7,362 nt of DNA from an uncultured Prevotellaceae bacterium (lineage in GTDB: Bacteria > Bacteroidota > Bacteroidia > Bacteroidales > Bacteroidaceae): the NCBI GenBank assembly GCA_947303695.1, contig CAMYYX010000087.1, positions 1 through 7,362 on the forward strand. Reading direction: 5' to 3'. Positions 1-6,556 of the stretch are shown here, piece by piece. Both the position numbers and the translations under genes were made by a program. Numbering within the stretch: the first letter of the stretch is position 1; every line of letters begins with the position of its first letter. The notes beneath the pieces were generated by a model. It ran no database searches. It was not told the origin of the DNA and saw only the letters and a list, made by a program, of their open reading frames with translations.

Positions 1-2384
1 GCTACATATCACGTACCACAGTTGCTGATATGCAACAGGTATCGGACTTCGTTCGTCAGAAGTATGGCTACGACACAGGATCGTTCACCAGCTTCCCTGC
101 TGAGAACAAGAACTACAAACTGCTGGCACGTGTGGATTGGAACATCACAGACAGACATAAGATTGCTGTACGCTACAACTACACCAAGAACCAGATTTGG
201 AAGAAGACCAACGATATGTCTATGGACGGAGGAGCGCGTGGCGCTCATGCACGTTTCTCTGACTATGCGATGAGCTATGCCAACTCTGTCTATTCTATGG
301 ATAACCTCGTACATTCCTTCTCGATCGACTTGAACAGTCGTCTTACTGATGACCTGTTTAACCAGTTACTGATTACCTATTCGAAAATGGACGATATGCG
401 AGGAAGCAAATCGAGCAACTTCCCATTTATCGACATCCTCGACGGAAATGGTGAAAACTACATATCATTAGGCCATGAGCTGTTCTCTTGGAACAATGGT
501 GTACACAATAATGTGTGGTCAATCAAAGACGACCTGACCTACTATTTTGGCAAGCACAAGGTGATGGGTGGACTCTACTACGAGTACCAGATGGCCGACA
601 ACGCTTACCAGCGCAACGGAACCGGTTATTACCGTTATAGGAGCCTGAATGACTTCCTGAACAGCGGCACTCCTGAAATCGTAGCGTTGACCTATGGATA
701 TGGAGGCGACTTACGTCCGGCTGGATGCATCAAATATAACAAATTGGGCATCTATGCACAGGACGAATGGAACATCAACGACAAGTGGAAAATCACCTAT
801 GGAGCTCGTCTCGACGGATTCTTCTTCAACAACAGCACCCTGATAACCAACAACGCCATCCTGGCTCTCAACTATAACGGGAACCACCTCGACACAGGCC
901 AATGGCCAGCAAACAACCTCATTCTTTCGCCTCGAATCGGATTCTCATACGATGTGCATGGCGACAAGACCCTGAAGGTGCGTGGAGGTACAGGTCTGTT
1001 CTCTGGACGCCTGCCACTTGTGTTCCTCACCAACATGCCCAACAATTCCAACATGCTGCAATACAAAGGCATATGGAACGCAACAGGCAACAAAGGCACC
1101 AAAGCTAACATGGATCAGTTCAGCGGACGGATCATGAACAGCCAAGATCTGTATAAATACATCTCCACCCATGATGTTCAAGGAAACTTGTACACAGACC
1201 CACAGACACAGACAGCCCTAGGACCTGCCGACATCTCACCAGAGACAGGAAGCCTCGGTTCGACCATCTCAGGAGTGGATAAGAACTTCAAAATGCCACA
1301 GGTATGGAAGACCTCGATTGCCGTCGATTACAAGATTCCTGTGTCGTTCCCATTCACAGTTACCGTCGAAGGCATCTTCAACAAGATGCTGAACGATGTA
1401 TGCATCAAGGACTGGAGCATCAAGGACGTAGCAACCTTCAATCGCTTCAAAGGTGCAGATAACCGCCCCATCTATGAGGACTACTCCCTGACCTACACCA
1501 ACGCAAATGGTGCAGAAGCCCAAATGCCAAGCGCATTCGTTCTCACCAACACCAGCAAGGGTTACGGATGGACCTTCAACGTCACGTTGGACGCAAAGCC
1601 ATTCGATTGGATGAGCCTCATGGCGGCTTATACCCACACCATCACAAAAGAATTATCAGGTATGCCTGGAAACGATGCTTCATCGGCATATAGCAACATC
1701 CCTACCGTCGATGGTCCGAACTACGCAAAGTTGCACAACTCAGGCTTCCTGACTCCTGACCGTTTCCTCGTATCAGCTAGTATTCATGACAAATCGGGCA
1801 ACCACTACAACCTCATCTATGAGGCTTCGCACGGAGGCACATCATACAATTACTCAGCTTGTCTGACCAACGACATGAATGGCGACGGATACAAATCCGA
1901 CCTCGTCTATGTTCCAACAGACCAAGAGGTTGCCAACGGAGAGTTCCGATTCAAGACAGCTGACGACCAGCAGCGTTTCATGGATTTTGTACATAATAAT
2001 GACTATTTCAAAAGCCATCAAGGAAAATACGCAGAATCATTCGGTATGCACTCTCCTTGGGTACATAACATCGACTTCAGCTACAAGCACGACTTCAAGT
2101 TCCATTTCGCAAAACAGAACCACATGTTGCAACTCAGCTTCGACATGAAGAACGTTCTCAACTTCTTCAACTCGTCCTGGGGTGTACATAAATATGTCAA
2201 TCCAGAGATTGGAGGTACAGACGGTATTGCTCGCGTATTGCAGTACGAAGGAAAGGATGCAGACGGATACCCAACCTTCTCCACACCTGCCGCTATTAAC
2301 GGCTCAACCCAATTATGGATTCCTTACCACCATATCGACCAATGCTGGTATGCATCAATCGGTATCAGGTACACATTTAATTAA
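1..2384 (+). CDS. TonB-dependent receptor, Oar-like, C-terminal part (5' end outside window)
   Basis: Outer-membrane beta-barrel receptor that would take up a substrate using TonB/ExbBD energy. The frame is open from base 3 (first full codon TAC) to the TAA at 2382-2384, giving 793 residues. The ATG at 30 is internal, because coding continues upstream of it. The visible protein is nearly all barrel: alternating aromatic/polar strands with long loops, and repeated elements such as KLGIYAQDEWNINDKWKITYGARLDGF (about residues 243-269) and LSPRIGFSYDVHGDKTLKVRGGTGLFSGR (about 303-331) that are characteristic of Bacteroidota TonB receptors. It ends with a last strand, SIGIRYTFN. Full Oar-like receptors are usually around 1000 residues or more, so the signal peptide, carboxypeptidase-regulatory-like domain and most of the plug should lie upstream. 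No SusD partner follows; an S1/P1 nuclease does, 11 bases on. The substrate cannot be read from sequence. Family is confident; Oar-like assignment is by recognition. Confidence 0.93.
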   Translation, partial: YISRTTVADMQQVSDFVRQKYGYDTGSFTSFPAENKNYKLLARVDWNITDRHKIAVRYNYTKNQIWKKTNDMSMDGGARGAHARFSDYAMSYANSVYSMDNLVHSFSIDLNSRLTDDLFNQLLITYSKMDDMRGSKSSNFPFIDILDGNGENYISLGHELFSWNNGVHNNVWSIKDDLTYYFGKHKVMGGLYYEYQMADNAYQRNGTGYYRYRSLNDFLNSGTPEIVALTYGYGGDLRPAGCIKYNKLGIYAQDEWNINDKWKITYGARLDGFFFNNSTLITNNAILALNYNGNHLDTGQWPANNLILSPRIGFSYDVHGDKTLKVRGGTGLFSGRLPLVFLTNMPNNSNMLQYKGIWNATGNKGTKANMDQFSGRIMNSQDLYKYISTHDVQGNLYTDPQTQTALGPADISPETGSLGSTISGVDKNFKMPQVWKTSIAVDYKIPVSFPFTVTVEGIFNKMLNDVCIKDWSIKDVATFNRFKGADNRPIYEDYSLTYTNANGAEAQMPSAFVLTNTSKGYGWTFNVTLDAKPFDWMSLMAAYTHTITKELSGMPGNDASSAYSNIPTVDGPNYAKLHNSGFLTPDRFLVSASIHDKSGNHYNLIYEASHGGTSYNYSACLTNDMNGDGYKSDLVYVPTDQEVANGEFRFKTADDQQRFMDFVHNNDYFKSHQGKYAESFGMHSPWVHNIDFSYKHDFKFHFAKQNHMLQLSFDMKNVLNFFNSSWGVHKYVNPEIGGTDGIARVLQYEGKDADGYPTFSTPAAINGSTQLWIPYHHIDQCWYASIGIRYTFN

Positions 2385-2395
2385 AAAACAACAAC

Positions 2396-3169
2396 ATGAA
2401 AAGCAAATTCATCATATTGGCCATCGCTTCCTTGATGGCAGTAACAGAATGTCTCGCCTGGGGACAGGTTGGACACGATACCACTTGCGCTATTGCTGAG
2501 AAGCACTTGAGCAGACGTGCAAAGAAGAAAATCAAGAAGATTCTGAAGGGGAAGAGTCTGGTGTATTGGGCCAACTGGCTCGATAACATCTCCCACACAC
2601 CCGAATATGAATACATGAAACCCTGGCATTACAAAAACGTAAATGCCGACCAGACCTACGAAGATGTACGTCCTCCGAAAGAAGGCGATGTTGTCACAAT
2701 CCTCTACGAACAGGTAAACAAACTGAAATCAGGACAACTGTCAGACGAAGAGGAAGCCCTCGCGCTGAAGATTGTAATACACCTCATCGGAGACCTGCAC
2801 CAACCCATGCACATGGGACGCAAGACCGACCATGGAGGCAACACGATTAAGATAACCGTATTTAATCAAGAGAGAAACCTGCATGCCACATGGGACGAGG
2901 ACGTTGTCGATTTTGCCCACCACTGGACTTATACTGAATGGGTGGAACAGATTGACCGCGCCAGCAAGAAAGAACGTAAGGCCATTGAACAAGGAACATT
3001 CGACGATTGGGCACGCGAGACTTATGAAATCTGTAAGGACATTTATGACGACACCCCAGAAGGAACTCAAGTCTCATATGATTACATTGCTAAATATACC
3101 CCTGTCGTAGAACAGCAACTGCTGAAAGCAGGTATCAGATTGGCACGGATTCTTAACGAGATTTTCTAA
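2396..3169 (+). CDS. Secreted S1/P1-family zinc nuclease
   Basis: A 257-residue exported nuclease that should cleave single-stranded RNA/DNA and 3'-nucleotides using three zinc ions. The signal peptide (residues 1-21, hydrophobic core FIILAIASLMAV) ends CLA before W22. In this family the mature N-terminal Trp is itself a zinc ligand, so cleavage at 21/22 fits exactly. All nine ligands of the P1 fold can be placed: W22, H27, D63 (WANWLDNI), H78 (KPWHYKN), H129 and D133 (HLIGDLHQPMH), H139, H162 and D166 (NLHATWDED). The DHGGN segment (145-149) is also typical. Length is close to fungal P1 (about 270 mature residues). The start at 2396 is set by the signal peptide and the preceding A-rich AAAAAACAACAAC. 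The gene lies 11 bases after the TonB receptor on the same strand, which suggests one transcript and a periplasmic or surface role. Mature cysteines are C31 and C212. Family call is very secure; natural substrate is not known. Confidence 0.97.
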   Translation: MKSKFIILAIASLMAVTECLAWGQVGHDTTCAIAEKHLSRRAKKKIKKILKGKSLVYWANWLDNISHTPEYEYMKPWHYKNVNADQTYEDVRPPKEGDVVTILYEQVNKLKSGQLSDEEEALALKIVIHLIGDLHQPMHMGRKTDHGGNTIKITVFNQERNLHATWDEDVVDFAHHWTYTEWVEQIDRASKKERKAIEQGTFDDWARETYEICKDIYDDTPEGTQVSYDYIAKYTPVVEQQLLKAGIRLARILNEIF

Positions 3170-3219
3170 AAACAGCCTTGATAGAGACCAAACGGATTGC
3201 TAAGTAATTGTTTTGCACG

Positions 3220-3254
3220 ATTTTACATCAAAAAAAACGTAAAATATTTTTCTG
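3220..3254 (+). terminator. Weak intrinsic terminator candidate after the nuclease gene
   Basis: ATTTTAC (3220-3226) pairs with GTAAAAT (3239-3245) across a 12-base A-rich loop, and is followed by TTTTTCTG. The stem is 7 bp but almost all A-T, so it would be weak. It is in the right place, about 50 bases after the nuclease stop and just before the next promoter. It could equally be an A/T tract that helps the downstream promoter. Confidence 0.35.
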
Positions 3255-3284
3255 TTTAAGCAGAAAATACTAACTTTGCACTCC
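3247..3284 (+). promoter_or_regulatory. Bacteroidota-type promoter of the HU / small basic protein / RNase G operon
   Basis: TAACTTTG at 3271-3278 matches the Bacteroidota −7 consensus TAnnTTTG exactly and is followed by CACTCCG. The −33 position (about 3247-3251) reads TTTTT in place of TTG/TTTG, so it is only a partial match. Transcription should begin near 3283-3285, giving a leader of about 170 bases before the HU start. No other match of this class was seen between here and RNase G, so this is probably the operon's main promoter. Confidence 0.75.
3248..3267. promoter_or_regulatory. Inverted repeat over the −33/spacer of the HU promoter (candidate operator)
   Basis: TTTTCTG (3248-3254) and CAGAAAA (3261-3267) are perfect 7-bp arms around a 6-base spacer, TTTAAG. 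The element ends 3 bases before the TAACTTTG −7 box and covers the position expected for the −33 box. A protein bound here would affect the promoter directly. The arms are A/T-rich, so chance is possible. Confidence 0.35.
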
Positions 3285-3319
3285 GTTTGCGGACGAAAAG
3301 AGATAAAGGAAGTATTCCA

Positions 3320-3352
3320 ATGCCAAGCACTTCAACTCATAGCGAAGCTTAA
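3320..3352 (+). CDS. Candidate 10-codon leader ORF (MPSTSTHSEA)
   Basis: ATG at 3320 followed by nine codons and TAA at 3350-3352, inside the HU operon leader. Five of ten residues are Ser or Thr. It is preceded by AAAGGAAG (3305-3312), which resembles a Shine-Dalgarno sequence at a usable distance. Codons 5-7 (TCA ACT CAT) cover the bases that can pair with GTGAGTTG at 3386-3393, so translation could influence folding of the downstream hairpin. There is no evidence that it is translated, and an ORF this short is expected often by chance. Confidence 0.25.
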   Translation: MPSTSTHSEA

Positions 3353-3365
3353 CTCCCTTACTACT

Positions 3366-3400
3366 CAACAACTTCCATGAGCAAAGTGAGTTGTTTTTAT
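3366..3400 (+). terminator. Hairpin plus T5 in the HU operon leader: attenuator candidate
   Basis: CAAC (3366-3369), a one-base bulge, then ACTT (3371-3374) pair with AAGT (3384-3387), GA, and GTTG (3390-3393), around the loop CCATGAGCA. TTTTTAT follows at 3394-3400. The position, about 110 bases into the leader and 50 bases before the HU start, is that of an attenuator. Competing pairings exist: CAACTCAT (3333-3340) with GTGAGTTG (3386-3393), and GGAAGT (3308-3313) with ACTTCC (3371-3376). Stems are short, so strength is uncertain. Confidence 0.35.
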
Positions 3401-3433
3401 GCGCAAGCATTTAACTCCTTCATAAAGCGATAA
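3377..3433 (+). CDS. Candidate 18-codon leader ORF (MSKVSCFYAQAFNSFIKR)
   Basis: ATG at 3377, inside the loop of the leader hairpin, opens 18 codons ending in TAA at 3431-3433, 19 bases before the HU ATG and in a different frame. The start has no A-rich or Shine-Dalgarno-like context. It runs through the hairpin's 3' arm and the T5 tract. It may be chance; it is listed because it fills most of the space between the first leader ORF and HU. Confidence 0.15.
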   Translation: MSKVSCFYAQAFNSFIKR

Positions 3434-3452
3434 ATTCAAATAATAAAAATAT

Positions 3453-3731
3453 ATGACCAAATTAGACATCGTTAATTCAATTGCAGAGCAGACAGGTGTA
3501 GACAAAGAAGAAGTCTATGCCGTTGTTGAGGCATTTACAACAACCGTTAGGGAAAGTCTGCTCGACAACAAAGAAGTGTTTCTTCGCGGTTTCGGATCGT
3601 TTACCATCAAGGTACGTAAGGAACGCACAGGACGCAACATCAAGCAGAACACGACCATTTTCATTCCTGAGCATAAGACCGTTGTGTTTAAGCCTGCTAT
3701 CGCTTTCGCTGAAGCGATGAAAGAAAAATAA
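3453..3731 (+). CDS. HU/IHF-family DNA-binding protein
   Basis: A 92-residue nucleoid-associated protein that should bind and bend DNA as a dimer. The helical half (residues 3-40, KLDIVNSIAEQTGV through ESLLDNKEV) is followed by the signature RGFGSF (45-50), the beta-arm (about 53-73) with RTGRN at 58-62, and the closing VFKPAIAFAEAMKEK. Length matches the usual 90-100 residues. The canonical arm-tip proline that follows GRN in E. coli HU (GRNP) is replaced by Ile63; I recall other Bacteroidota homologues with the same pattern (RNISKNTT). The start at 3453 follows AATAAAAATAT, an A-rich context typical of the phylum. It is first in an apparent operon with the 29-residue basic protein and RNase G. 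Sequence does not tell HU from IHF-like function, so no symbol is given. Confidence 0.96.
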   Translation: MTKLDIVNSIAEQTGVDKEEVYAVVEAFTTTVRESLLDNKEVFLRGFGSFTIKVRKERTGRNIKQNTTIFIPEHKTVVFKPAIAFAEAMKEK

Positions 3732-3807
3732 TGGTTGTGTACCCACCTCTCTAAGAAGCAATATTTATTAATCAACAATAATATCAACCCTTTAATTTTT
3801 CAGAATT

Positions 3808-3897
3808 ATGCCAAACGGTAAGAAGAAAAAAAGACACAAGATTTCTACACACAAGCGTAAGAAAAGACTGAGAAAGAATCGTCATAAGAGCAAATAA
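3808..3897 (+). CDS. 29-residue Lys/Arg-rich protein, possible small ribosomal protein
   Basis: ATG at 3808 to TAA at 3895-3897 encodes 29 residues beginning MPNGKKKKRHK and ending KNRHKSK. Sixteen of 29 residues are Lys or Arg, three are His, and none is acidic, a composition seen in ribosomal tail peptides and other rRNA-binding proteins. It lies 76 bases after HU and 17 bases before RNase G on the same strand. I recall nearly identical small proteins at this same place in other Bacteroidota, usually annotated hypothetical; that is memory, not a search. A ribosomal role is inference from composition and its RNA-processing neighbour. The new large-subunit protein bL38 described from the Flavobacterium johnsoniae ribosome is a candidate identity that I cannot confirm. 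The low-complexity make-up could in principle arise by chance, but context argues for a real gene. Confidence 0.65.
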   Translation: MPNGKKKKRHKISTHKRKKRLRKNRHKSK

Positions 3898-3914
3898 ATC
3901 TCTTCATCTAGGAA

Positions 3915-5492
3915 ATGACAAGTGAACTTATTATCGACTCCCAACCCAACGAAGTAACGATTGCTCTTCTCGAAGACAAACGGTTAGTCGAATTCCAAAA
4001 GGAATCACTTGACACACACTACTCCGTGGGCAACATCTATGCTGCCAGAGTCAAAAAAATAATGCCTGGCTTAAATGCATGTTTTGTTGATGTCGGTCAT
4101 GAGCGCGAAGCATTCCTGCATTACCAAGATTTAGGTTCACATTTTCTTTCGCTCGAAAAGTATGTAAAACAAGTAGCAAGCGACCGCAAGAAACTTCCTG
4201 CAGTCGAAAAGTTCGCTATACAACCCGAACTCCCGAAAGACGGTTCCATCGACAAAATCCTGGAACTAGGACAAGAGGTGATGGTTCAAATTACAAAAGA
4301 ACCTATCAACACCAAAGGTCCACGACTTACCGGAGAAATATCAATTGCTGGTCGCTATCTTGTTTTATTACCATTTGCAAATAAGGTAAACGTATCAACA
4401 AAAATCAAGAGCTCAGAGGAGCGCGCACGTCTCAAACAACTGATACAGAGCATCAAACCACGAAACTTCGGAGTTATTGTACGTACAGTAGCTGAAGGAA
4501 AGCGTGTAGCAGAACTCGACAAAGAGTTGACAATCTTGCTCGACAGCTGGCACGACTGTATCACAAAAGTCCAGATGGCACCCAACCTGCCATTGATGGT
4601 TCACGAAGAATCCGGACGAACAGTATCACTTCTCCGAGACCTCTTCAACCCATCCTATGAAGCCATCTATGTAAACAACAATACAGTCTACAAAGATGTC
4701 AAGAAATACGTAAGCCTGATTGCTCCAGAGCGTGAGGAAATTGTTAAGCTCTACAAAGGCGATGTACCGATCTTTGACAATTTTGATGTCACAAAACAAA
4801 TTAAATCTGGGTTCGGCAGAACTGTAAGCTACAAACGAGGCGCATACCTCATTATCGAACACACAGAAGCACTCCATGTTATCGATGTCAACAGCGGTAA
4901 CCGTTCAAGGGGAGTCGACGGTCAGGAAGCCAATGCGTTCGAAGTAAATATGGGTGCAGCCGAAGAGATAGCACGCCAATTAAGACTTAGAGATATCGGT
5001 GGAATCATCGTGATAGACTTCATCGATATGGGAACAGCCGACCATCGCCAAAAGCTCTACGAAAAGATGTGTGAGCTGATGCGTCCAGACAGGGCAAAAC
5101 ACAACATTTTGCCGCTTAGCAAATTCGGACTGATGCAAATCACCCGTCAAAGAGTACGTCCCGCTATGGACGTCATCGTTGACGAAACGTGTCCGACTTG
5201 TCACGGAAAAGGAATCATCAAATCATCCTATCTTTTCACTGACATCATCGAAAACAAAATCGATTACATTGTCAACATTCTTGGAATGAGGAAGTTCCAA
5301 TTGTTTGTCCATCCTTATGTATTTGCCTATATCAATCAAGGATTCCCATCAATCAAGATGAAATGGCACTTAAAGTATGGACTACGATTCAAGATCACTC
5401 CTAGCCAATCGTTAGCTTTCCTTCAGTACGAATTTAAGGATAAAGCAGGAAATCTGATTGATATGCAGGAGGAAATCGAAGAAAACAACTAA
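3915..5492 (+). CDS. rng: Ribonuclease G (RNase E/G family endoribonuclease)
   Basis: A 525-residue cytoplasmic endoribonuclease that cuts single-stranded A/U-rich RNA and processes rRNA and mRNA. An S1 RNA-binding domain starts near residue 38 (VGNIYAARVKKIMPGLNACFVDVG) and runs to about 150. The 5'-sensor and DNase I-like catalytic region follow, with the two metal-binding aspartates at D324 (IDVNSG) and D368 (VIDFIDMG), matching D303 and D346 of E. coli RNase E. The zinc-link CPTCHGKG has C426 and C429, used for dimer pairing. Length is close to E. coli RNase G (489), and the long degradosome scaffold of RNase E is absent. The start at 3915 gives the expected N-terminus MTSELIIDSQPNEVTIALLED. 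AGGA ends only one base before the ATG, too close to act as a Shine-Dalgarno site. Last gene of the HU operon; a strong hairpin follows. Confidence 0.97.
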   Translation: MTSELIIDSQPNEVTIALLEDKRLVEFQKESLDTHYSVGNIYAARVKKIMPGLNACFVDVGHEREAFLHYQDLGSHFLSLEKYVKQVASDRKKLPAVEKFAIQPELPKDGSIDKILELGQEVMVQITKEPINTKGPRLTGEISIAGRYLVLLPFANKVNVSTKIKSSEERARLKQLIQSIKPRNFGVIVRTVAEGKRVAELDKELTILLDSWHDCITKVQMAPNLPLMVHEESGRTVSLLRDLFNPSYEAIYVNNNTVYKDVKKYVSLIAPEREEIVKLYKGDVPIFDNFDVTKQIKSGFGRTVSYKRGAYLIIEHTEALHVIDVNSGNRSRGVDGQEANAFEVNMGAAEEIARQLRLRDIGGIIVIDFIDMGTADHRQKLYEKMCELMRPDRAKHNILPLSKFGLMQITRQRVRPAMDVIVDETCPTCHGKGIIKSSYLFTDIIENKIDYIVNILGMRKFQLFVHPYVFAYINQGFPSIKMKWHLKYGLRFKITPSQSLAFLQYEFKDKAGNLIDMQEEIEENN

Positions 5493-5537
5493 ATGGAACT
5501 TTGCTGCAAAGACACGATGAACAAACTCTTTACAAAC

Positions 5538-5576
5538 GAATGCTCCCAACCGCTAAGTTGAGAGCATTCTTTGTAT
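5538..5576. terminator. Strong hairpin between convergent rng and GH73 genes
   Basis: GAATGCTC (5538-5545) pairs with GAGCATTC (5562-5569); after a C-A mismatch, CAAC (5547-5550) pairs with GTTG (5557-5560) around the loop CGCTAA. That is 12 pairs in all. On the plus strand TTTGTAT follows. On the minus strand the arm is followed by GTTTGTAAAG. It sits 45 bases after the rng stop and about 37 bases beyond the stop of the opposing gene, so it can end both transcripts, more convincingly rng. Confidence 0.75.
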
Positions 5577-5605
5577 GATCTTCTTATCCTCTTCTTTGAC
5601 TCTTC

Positions 5606-6529
5606 TTATCTTACCCTCAGCAAATCCCCAGCAAAAGGAACATAATCTTCATCGCGATAATTCAACTTGTAGAGGCTACTAATCTTCATTCCGTAGAGCT
5701 GAGCGATAGAATACATCGACTCACCTTGCTTCACATGATGCCAATAGTCTTTTCCAAAATGTTTATGCCCTTTCTTCTGTTTCTTCTGTAAGTAGATAAA
5801 ATCGCCTGGGTTGATGACAACTTGCTCAATGGCTTCATTATACTCAAGCAACTTATACTTAGGAATGGCAAACTCCTTTGCGATGCTTTCCCATGTATCT
5901 TGAGCTGTGGCTTTGATGCACATCACATCGTTATTTGTCATAACATGGTGAGTGTTCAGCACTACATTCACAGCTGGACGAGCCGGTTCTGGCACATAGG
6001 GGGACTTAGGATCACGATCTAGTTTATTCAGTTCATATAGCTCGATGATATCAATTAGGCGATCTGCATAGGTAGGGCTGGTTGCATAGCCACATGCTTT
6101 CAAGCCTCTTGCCCAACCTTTATAATCCAGGATACTCAAACGGAACAGACGGGCATAACGTTCTTTCTTCAAAAACTGCGAATGATCTTCGAAACTAGCA
6201 CGTGCATTATCATAGGCACGGAAACATTCGTTCCGACCATCATCAAAATGGGAATAGGTCGGGCCAAGCCAATTACTGCCGCACTTGATACCAAAATGGT
6301 TATTACTTTTCTGTGCCAGTTCGCTCTTCCCTGCCCCACTCTCCAGCAAACCTTGTGCTAACGTGATACTGGCAGGAATGCCGTGTTTTTCCATCTGTTC
6401 GACAGCAATCGTTTTGAACTTATTGATATATTCCTGAAACGTGGAGTTCTTTGTTTGGGCAACAGCTGTTACACATGCATATGCCAAAATACCACACAAA
6501 AACAGTCTATTGATTATTTTTAGGCTCAT
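5606..6529 (-). CDS. Exported GH73-type glucosaminidase with two LysM domains
   Basis: A 307-residue peptidoglycan hydrolase, expected to cut the glycan backbone at N-acetylglucosamine in the periplasm or at the cell surface. A signal peptide (residues 1-24, LFLCGILAYACVTAVA, cleavage after AVA) precedes the glucosaminidase domain (about 31-170). That domain has the likely catalytic Glu63 in LAQGLLESGAGKSELA, then NNHFGIKC (76-83), FRAYDN (103-108), and YATSPTYADRLIDIIELY (148-165). A Pro-rich linker (174-186) leads to a first, diverged LysM (about 203-248) and a second, clearer one (263-307, HHVKQGESMYSIAQLYGMKISSLYKLN). The frame stays open upstream to an ATG at 6619, but that lies upstream of the −7 box at 6557-6564 and would mask the signal peptide, so ATG at 6527-6529 is chosen. 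Divergent from cdd, monocistronic in this window. Exact bond specificity within GH73 cannot be read. Confidence 0.93.
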   Translation of the reverse strand: MSLKIINRLFLCGILAYACVTAVAQTKNSTFQEYINKFKTIAVEQMEKHGIPASITLAQGLLESGAGKSELAQKSNNHFGIKCGSNWLGPTYSHFDDGRNECFRAYDNARASFEDHSQFLKKERYARLFRLSILDYKGWARGLKACGYATSPTYADRLIDIIELYELNKLDRDPKSPYVPEPARPAVNVVLNTHHVMTNNDVMCIKATAQDTWESIAKEFAIPKYKLLEYNEAIEQVVINPGDFIYLQKKQKKGHKHFGKDYWHHVKQGESMYSIAQLYGMKISSLYKLNYRDEDYVPFAGDLLRVR

Positions 6530-6556
6530 AAATGCGCTTTTTTCAGTTTTCAACTG

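Noticed and set aside
1269..1637. Minus-strand open frame of 122 codons inside the TonB receptor gene
   Set aside because: It lies wholly opposite a well-supported coding frame, has no recognisable family, and lacks a promoter or plausible start context. The same applies to the other long frames overlapping the main genes.
2741..3070. Minus-strand open frame of 109 codons opposite the S1/P1 nuclease
   Set aside because: The plus-strand frame here carries the nuclease zinc ligands; the minus product shows no motif and is a shadow.
3282..3293. TCCG-TTTG-CGGA hairpin at the expected transcript 5' end of the HU leader
   Set aside because: Only 4 bp; could protect a 5' end but is too short to call as a feature.
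3399..3410. ATGC-GCAA-GCAT mini-hairpin with a GNRA-type loop
   Set aside because: A 4-bp stem is common by chance. Noted only because it directly follows the T5 tract.
3909..3917. TAGGAAATG: AGGA before the RNase G start as a Shine-Dalgarno site
   Set aside because: The gap to the ATG is about one base, too short for normal ribosome placement, and the phylum generally does not use such sites.
5499..5511. CTTTGC-T-GCAAAG palindrome just after the rng stop
   Set aside because: Considered as a promoter because TTTGC/GCAAA resembles −7 ends, but neither strand has TA at the required place (GAACTTTG and TGTCTTTG). No T-tract follows it, and the better hairpin at 5538 explains termination.
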